Origin: a virus
Length of the DNA: 28,127 nt
IMG/VR virus record: IMGVR_UViG_3300025466_000139
Location: 1-28,127 of that record
Strand: one strand, 5' to 3'
In this document: piece by piece, positions 24,906-28,127 of the stretch
Layout of the letters: every line of letters begins with the position of its first letter
How positions within the stretch are numbered: position 1 is the stretch's first letter
The notes under the pieces: generated by a model
What the model saw: only the letters and a program-made list of their open reading frames with translations
What the model was told of the DNA's origin: nothing
The model's database searches: none
Made by a program: the position numbers and the translations under genes

Positions 24906-25252
24906 GGCTCTTCTCCCTTGGTTCCGATGTCTTTTTCGGAGTGCATGGCTTTGAGTTCTTCACCGTGACGTGCAATCATTTTCTGATGCTCATCAACATG
25001 GCGCGCATGAGTGTCAGTTATTTCACCGACATGACGTTCGCCCATTTCTTTATGCTCGCGGGAGTGACGATCAGCCACTTCACCCCAAGTTGCATCATGG
25101 CCAGCCGAAGGACCGGGATCTGGATGTGGGCCTTCACCATTCATTGCAGGTTTTCCGGCAGTTTCTTTGGCGCGATCTTCGGCAGCACCAATGACTTTTG
25201 AGGCCGTACCCTTGGTGTTGGAAGGATGTTTGTAACGATCTTCACCAGCCAT
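24902..25252 (-). CDS. Histidine-rich protein with four 11-residue repeats
   Basis: A protein of 116 aa with an ATG at 25252, AGGA about 8 bases upstream. Residues 1-60 are Gly/Pro/charged and likely disordered (GKPAMNGEGPHPDPGPSAGH). Residues 62-105 are four exact 11-residue repeats beginning RH, at 62, 73, 84 and 95: RHSREHKEMGE, RHVGEITDTHA, RHVDEHQKMIA and RHGEELKAMHS. An 11-residue period suits a right-handed (hendecad) coiled coil. The His-rich helix may respond to pH or bind metal. Similar RH-repeat proteins occur in head gene regions of some podoviruses, as far as I recall. Function is unknown. It precedes the YPYGL gene with a 4-base overlap. Confidence 0.7.
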   Translation of the reverse strand: MAGEDRYKHPSNTKGTASKVIGAAEDRAKETAGKPAMNGEGPHPDPGPSAGHDATWGEVADRHSREHKEMGERHVGEITDTHARHVDEHQKMIARHGEELKAMHSEKDIGTKGEEP

Positions 25253-25256
25253 AATA

Positions 25257-25439
25257 TCAATCCTTTTTACCGTATCGGTCTTTCATACGCTGTTCGTTCG
25301 ATTTTGGGAAGGTTTTTCCCTTATCAGCTTCAGCGAAATCTTTACCTACAGACTGTTTGATACCGACTTTTTTGGCGAAACTCTTATTGTGAGCGACCGC
25401 CTCCATAAGCCGATGTTGTTTTCCGCTGACTGAAGGCAT
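25257..25439 (-). CDS. Small basic head-region protein, RMxxRY tail
   Basis: A protein of 60 aa with an ATG at 25439 and a strong SD (GGAGG, spacing about 5), directly after the upstream stop (TGATATG). The sequence is SGKQHRLMEAVAHNKSFAKK, then VGIKQSVGKDFAEADKGK, then a tail ending SNEQRMKDRYGKKD. The QHRLMxAVAHN and VGKDFxxADKGK pattern is common in small phage proteins of capsid-gene neighbourhoods, but no function is known to me. Strongly basic, so it may bind DNA or the capsid interior. The tail is shared with two other genes here. Confidence 0.75.
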   Translation of the reverse strand: MPSVSGKQHRLMEAVAHNKSFAKKVGIKQSVGKDFAEADKGKTFPKSNEQRMKDRYGKKD

Positions 25440-25440
25440 A

Positions 25441-25662
25441 TCAACCTCCGTATCTGCCGGCCATACGAGCCTGATCGGTCATACCGGGACCGGCAGGAGC
25501 GCCAGCAGGCATAGGAGCACCAGCAGGGGCACCACCATCAGCGCCGCCAGCAGCATTCTGCGCCTGAGCCTGAGCAGCCATAGCTGCGGCGTCTTTGGCA
25601 GCCTTGGCGGCTGCCGCTTTCTTTTTGCCGTATCGCTCAACAGCTTTGTCGCGCTTGGCCAT
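25441..25662 (-). CDS. Small Ala-rich head-region protein, RMxxRY-like tail
   Basis: A protein of 73 aa with an ATG at 25662 and SD GGGAG about 6 bases upstream. Residues 1-30 are a basic helix (AKRDKAVERYGKKKAAAAKA), followed by Ala/Gln-rich and Gly/Pro-rich low-complexity (GAPMPAGAPAGPGM), then the tail MTDQARMAGRYGG. The N-terminal ERYGKKK echoes the DRYGKKD tail of the next gene. It is probably a flexible structural or DNA-associated protein, of unknown function. Confidence 0.65.
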   Translation of the reverse strand: MAKRDKAVERYGKKKAAAAKAAKDAAAMAAQAQAQNAAGGADGGAPAGAPMPAGAPAGPGMTDQARMAGRYGG

Positions 25663-25691
25663 TTCATTCTCCCGAATACGAGCCGTTTGAC

Positions 25692-26366
25692 TCAGTTCAT
25701 TGCGTTCACTTCGAAAAAGTTGAGCAGAATATCGGAAGTTGCGGTTGCTGCGTTGCCAGTGACAGCAATCAGGATCGCGCCGCTTTCTACAGCGGTGGTC
25801 GCCAAAGGCAAACCCATGCCGCCATGTGTGGTGCCGACAATGGTTGCGGTTTCCTGTGCATACTGAGTGTTGGAGCCAGCCGCACCATATTTGAAAATGT
25901 TAGTTGCAAGCTGCCAGCCAACATTGTTACCGGTAGATACACCGGTGGTTGCAACAGTCGTGCCACCAGCACCAACTGTACTACCAACAACAGCCGTTGC
26001 AGGGTTAAAAATAATCTTGGCTGTTTTGTTGTTATTGGTAGCCGCGAATGCGCCGACCGCAGTTAGGGATAGGCCGCGACCAGCAATGTCAAACGCGCTG
26101 GCGGGCAGAGCGTAAACGGCCAAAACCACATCACTACCTGTTGCGGCAGGGGATACGCCTGTGCCAGATACGAAACGGTATAGATTACCTTCTTCCAAGA
26201 AATAGCCGGTGCTTGAACCGAACTGAGTCTGCGTGCCTGAAGTCAGACCAGCCGCAGCGCCAGCCTGAACGAGACCCTGAACAGATGTGATTTCGGAGAC
26301 AGCCGCAGGCTGACCATTAGGCTGAAGGCCAACTACATAGAGAATTTCGGAGCCTGAGAGTGCCAT
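25692..26366 (-). CDS. Structural protein, unknown function
   Basis: A protein of 224 aa with an ATG at 26366 and AGGTG about 5 bases upstream. Residues 1-40 (ALSGSEILYVVGLQPNGQPAA) follow an N-terminal pattern that recurs in phage structural genes near the capsid. Residues 50-224 are beta-rich Ala/Thr/Gly/Val (LPASAFDIAGRGLSLTAVGA, NNNKTAKIIFNPATAVVG, GWQLATNIFKYGAAGSNTQY, SDILLNFFEVNAMN). This looks like a jelly-roll or decoration-type domain. There are no predicted membrane segments or catalytic motifs. It is likely a head decoration or fibre-related virion protein. The exact role is not clear. Confidence 0.65.
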   Translation of the reverse strand: MALSGSEILYVVGLQPNGQPAAVSEITSVQGLVQAGAAAGLTSGTQTQFGSSTGYFLEEGNLYRFVSGTGVSPAATGSDVVLAVYALPASAFDIAGRGLSLTAVGAFAATNNNKTAKIIFNPATAVVGSTVGAGGTTVATTGVSTGNNVGWQLATNIFKYGAAGSNTQYAQETATIVGTTHGGMGLPLATTAVESGAILIAVTGNAATATSDILLNFFEVNAMN

Positions 26367-26390
26367 TTTACACCTATCTTCTGATTAGAA

Positions 26391-27050
26391 TTAAATAAGA
26401 ACGCCTATACCGCTTTGACGGCCAAGAAGTTCGGATCGGCTCGTCGCAATTGCGGGTGCCGCTTTATTTGCGGCAGAAACCGGATCTGCGCGGAGTTTTG
26501 TTTTGGCTGGCGTCTTAAAAGACGACTGGCCGGAAATGCGAGTGTTTGACATGACGGGAACATTACCAATTCGCTGTGGCGATTTAAGGTTATCCAATTC
26601 CGGCATATCACGAGGCAGAATGCCTTGTTTCTGATATTGAAGTTCAAGAGCGCGTTGAAGAATTTTGCCCTGATATTCGGCCAATGATTGTGCGTCATCA
26701 CCTTCTTTAGGACGCATCTGCATTGCAGCTTCAATGATATTTTCGAATGCTGGTGTTTTTTGAGCCGAAGGCAAAGTACGAAGCCAAGCACGCATACAGC
26801 GTTCGGCAGCTGCGTTTTTTGGTTCCATAAATTCATTCGGCGGAATTAGACCGCCAGTAACATCTTCAAAACGTGCGCCTTCAGGATAATAAATATCGTC
26901 AGGCGACATAAATGCAGCAAGCAGTTCATAAATCGGATTTTCAGACTCCGATTCAATTTCAGCATGACCCTGAAGCGCGCGAAGTTGCTCGCTCAGATAT
27001 TTCACTTGAGCTTGAAGATCAGAAAAATCTTCTGTGACAGCGTTTGACAT
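26391..27050 (-). CDS. Head-region protein with N-terminal coiled coil, unknown
   Basis: A protein of 219 aa from the ATG at 27050, with AAGGG about 8 bases upstream. Twelve additional in-frame codons upstream would run into the stem-loop at 27073-27097 and have no SD. Residues 8-30 form a short coiled coil (DLQAQVKYLSEQLRALQG). The middle (ENPIYELLAAFMSPDDIYYP, AERCMRAWLRTLPSAQ, NIIEAAMQMRPKEGDD) is helical and acidic. The C-terminal third is basic and Ser/Ala-rich (TPAKTKLRADPVSAANKA). The split of acidic and basic halves could fit a scaffold-like or internal head protein, but scaffold genes usually precede the capsid gene. I do not recognise the family. Confidence 0.65.
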   Translation of the reverse strand: MSNAVTEDFSDLQAQVKYLSEQLRALQGHAEIESESENPIYELLAAFMSPDDIYYPEGARFEDVTGGLIPPNEFMEPKNAAAERCMRAWLRTLPSAQKTPAFENIIEAAMQMRPKEGDDAQSLAEYQGKILQRALELQYQKQGILPRDMPELDNLKSPQRIGNVPVMSNTRISGQSSFKTPAKTKLRADPVSAANKAAPAIATSRSELLGRQSGIGVLI

Positions 27051-27072
27051 AAATTTACCCTTGTGATGATAA

Positions 27073-27097
27073 GGCCGCTGTGACAATCACAGCGGCC
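27073..27097 (-). terminator. Perfect 11-bp stem-loop after the cement gene
   Basis: GGCCGCTGTGA and TCACAGCGGCC pair perfectly around a 3-base loop, in the 57-base gap between the cement gene stop (27108) and the next ATG (27050). On the minus strand the stem is followed by TTATCATC, a weak U-run. It could be a partial terminator, an RNA 3' end stabiliser or a processing site. Confidence 0.55.
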
Positions 27098-27107
27098 AGA
27101 GTTGATA

Positions 27108-27668
27108 TTAAGCGCCGACCGTAAAGTTGCCAGCGTAAGCAGGCCCGGTCTGGAAGTCTGGACGCTCGGAAACCATACCAGCAAACGAGATCGTACCAGC
27201 GGTGAAAGTACCCACTGGGATGTAAGCCAACTGCAAGAAACGATACAGTTTCTGACCAGCTGCGCGACGTGGAATGTCGGGCAGAGGGATGTAGGAGTTG
27301 GATGCGGTCAGGTTTGCCAGAGGAATAGCACCGGTTTCAGCAATGGTCTGGAAAGTCAGGCCAGAGAAGTTGCCCGAACCCTGCGTATCCACAGCGGCCT
27401 GAATAGCGATGTTCAGCGAAGTACCACCTGCAAAGGTTGTACCGATTGCTGCGTACATCATCAAGCGCTTTGGACCAATGCCGAGATCCTCGCCATAATA
27501 TGTCGCATTGCCGTCATTGATAGGCGATGTGGCATAAGTAGAACCGGTATTCATCAAACCTGTTGCCAGATCATAGATGCCGGTCGAAATGACGGTCGAG
27601 CTGGTGATGGCCTGAGCCGAACCAGTATTACCGCCAGTGAAGATAAGATTGATGTCTGTCTGAGCCAT
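27108..27668 (-). CDS. Bbp16-like capsid cement protein
   Basis: A protein of 186 aa with an ATG at 27668 and AGGA about 8 bases upstream. It follows the capsid gene, the same order as Bbp17-Bbp16 in phage BPP-1. Characteristic blocks are YDLATGLMNTG, YYGEDLGIGPKRLMMYAAIG, TTFAGGTSLNIAIQAAVDTQ, IPLANLTASNSYIPLPDIPR and LYRFLQLAYIPVGTFTAGTI. This layout of a GEDLGIG turn and a long-stranded jelly-roll matches the Bbp16 cement family, which clamps neighbouring capsomers. The short C-terminus AYAGNFTVGA is typical. The identity is by remembered pattern and gene order. Confidence 0.75.
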   Translation of the reverse strand: MAQTDINLIFTGGNTGSAQAITSSTVISTGIYDLATGLMNTGSTYATSPINDGNATYYGEDLGIGPKRLMMYAAIGTTFAGGTSLNIAIQAAVDTQGSGNFSGLTFQTIAETGAIPLANLTASNSYIPLPDIPRRAAGQKLYRFLQLAYIPVGTFTAGTISFAGMVSERPDFQTGPAYAGNFTVGA

Positions 27669-27693
27669 GTCAAATTTCCTTTTGTCCTAGAAG

Positions 27694-27728
27694 GGAAAGT
27701 GTCTCACCGTTAGGTGAGACGGCTTTCC
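27694..27728 (-). terminator. Stem-loop overlapping the capsid gene stop
   Basis: Minus-strand order is GGAAAG, CC, GTCTCACC, loop TAAC, GGTGAGAC, A, CTTTCC. An 8-bp perfect stem is extended by 6 bp after a small internal bulge. The loop contains the capsid stop codon TAA (27712-27710). The downstream tail CTTCT is only slightly U-rich. A partial terminator or mRNA-stabilising hairpin would help keep capsid protein made in excess over cement and later genes. Confidence 0.55.
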
Positions 27729-28127
27729 GTATTAAGGAGCGAGTCAACGATCCGGATTGGAACGCCACGGAAATCGACGATAGGCATACCTTCGTATTCG
27801 CGTGGGGTGAGCAGCACGTTTTTATCACGAATTGCCTGAATGTCCATGTACTGACGAACAGTACGATTGACATACCAAGCTGGACGCATGGCCGGTGCTG
27901 GCTGGTTAGGAGCATCAACTTTGGTGATGCCGGAGATACGACGACCAGCGGTCGGAAGGCGTACAACAGCCTTTGACATCAGGGCGAAAATATCAGGTGG
28001 GGTTGTGCCAGCAAGGCCAGCGGTCGTGGTATCGAGGTTGGCGATACGAACGAAATACTGCCAGTTCTTGATGTGCAGACCGCATTTCCACATGAATAGC
28101 GAGGTGTAAGCCTCAAATTCACGCTGG
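27710..28127 (-). CDS. Major capsid protein, C-terminal part, BPP-1 type
   Basis: The frame is open to the right edge, so the 5' part lies outside. The last 138 codons are seen and the stop is TAA in a hairpin loop. The visible sequence starts QREFEAYTSLFMWKCGLHIK, then NWQYFVRIANLDTTT, PDIFALMSKAVVRLPT, NQPAPAMRPAWYVNRTVRQY, TPREYEGMPIVDFRGVPIRI and DSLLNTESRLT. The block WQYFVRIANLD and the P-domain-like ending MPIVDFRGVPIRIVD are typical of HK97-fold capsid proteins of the BPP-1 Bbp17 type. An internal ATG at 28093 is within the conserved domain and is not the start. The capsid protein assembles the head and is followed by the cement gene. Confidence 0.8.
   Translation of the reverse strand, partial: QREFEAYTSLFMWKCGLHIKNWQYFVRIANLDTTTAGLAGTTPPDIFALMSKAVVRLPTAGRRISGITKVDAPNQPAPAMRPAWYVNRTVRQYMDIQAIRDKNVLLTPREYEGMPIVDFRGVPIRIVDSLLNTESRLT

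Noticed and set aside
26405-26836. Alternative minus-strand frame of 143 codons in the coiled-coil gene
   Set aside because: It is Cys/Leu/Arg/His-rich without pattern and lacks a good SD, unlike the gene in the main frame.
27102-27713. A 203-codon plus-strand frame opposite the cement gene
   Set aside because: The residue composition is irregular, no ribosome site is seen, and the minus-strand gene has a recognisable family pattern and good SD.

Overview
The window is part of the late (virion and lysis) region of a podovirus, a short-tailed dsDNA phage. Every supported gene is on the minus strand, so transcription runs from right to left and the 5' end of the region lies beyond position 28127. 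The gene set follows the T7 and Bordetella phage BPP-1 plan: major capsid protein, cement protein, tail adaptor, tail nozzle, internal ejection proteins, tail fibre, lysis. The capsid and cement proteins look most like the BPP-1 (Bbp17/Bbp16) type. A Gram-negative host is implied by an overlapping Rz/Rz1-like pair with a lipoprotein signal and by Sec and lipoprotein signal peptides. Base composition is moderate. A GH108-type endolysin and the overall gene style suggest an alphaproteobacterium or relative, but this is only inference. I see no tRNA, integrase, reverse transcriptase, CRISPR array or IS element.

Layout in transcription order (right to left). 28127-27710: C-terminal end of the major capsid protein, cut by the window edge. 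27668-27108: Bbp16-like cement protein, bracketed by two strong stem-loops. 27050-25692: two structural or unknown proteins. 25662-24537: four small basic or charged proteins. Three of these share a C-terminal RMxxRY-type motif and one carries four exact 11-residue repeats. 24526-23729: tail adaptor (gp11 type). 23729-20469: enlarged tail nozzle (gp12 type). 20464-19173: a small protein, a gp13-like GNAT-fold protein and a gp14-like ejection protein. 19151-15660: an 1163-aa ejection protein that joins an SGNH hydrolase to an SLT lytic transglycosylase. 15645-8728: a 2305-aa polyvalent ejection protein with DdrB/ParB-like and HExxH metalloprotease-like domains. 8673-7006: tail fibre with a conventional podovirus N-terminal adaptor.

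After a 56-base gap with a possible promoter comes the lysis and surface block. It holds a small secreted protein, a GH108 endolysin with a hydrophobic C-terminus, a holin, a lipoprotein, an overlapping spanin-like pair and a small membrane protein. It ends with a 1243-aa repetitive fibre-like protein and a glycine-rich protein cut by the left edge. The secreted protein, the fibre-like protein and the glycine-rich protein all start with Sec signal peptides, which is odd for phage structural proteins.

Genes are tightly packed, with overlaps or gaps of a few bases (ATGA, TTGA, TAATG, TGATATG junctions), so translational coupling is likely. No stretch over about 60 bases lacks a gene. The observations I rate highest are the fused SGNH hydrolase and transglycosylase, the shared C-terminal tag on small head-region proteins, the signal peptides on fibre-like proteins, and a possible nested gene inside the 2305-aa gene.
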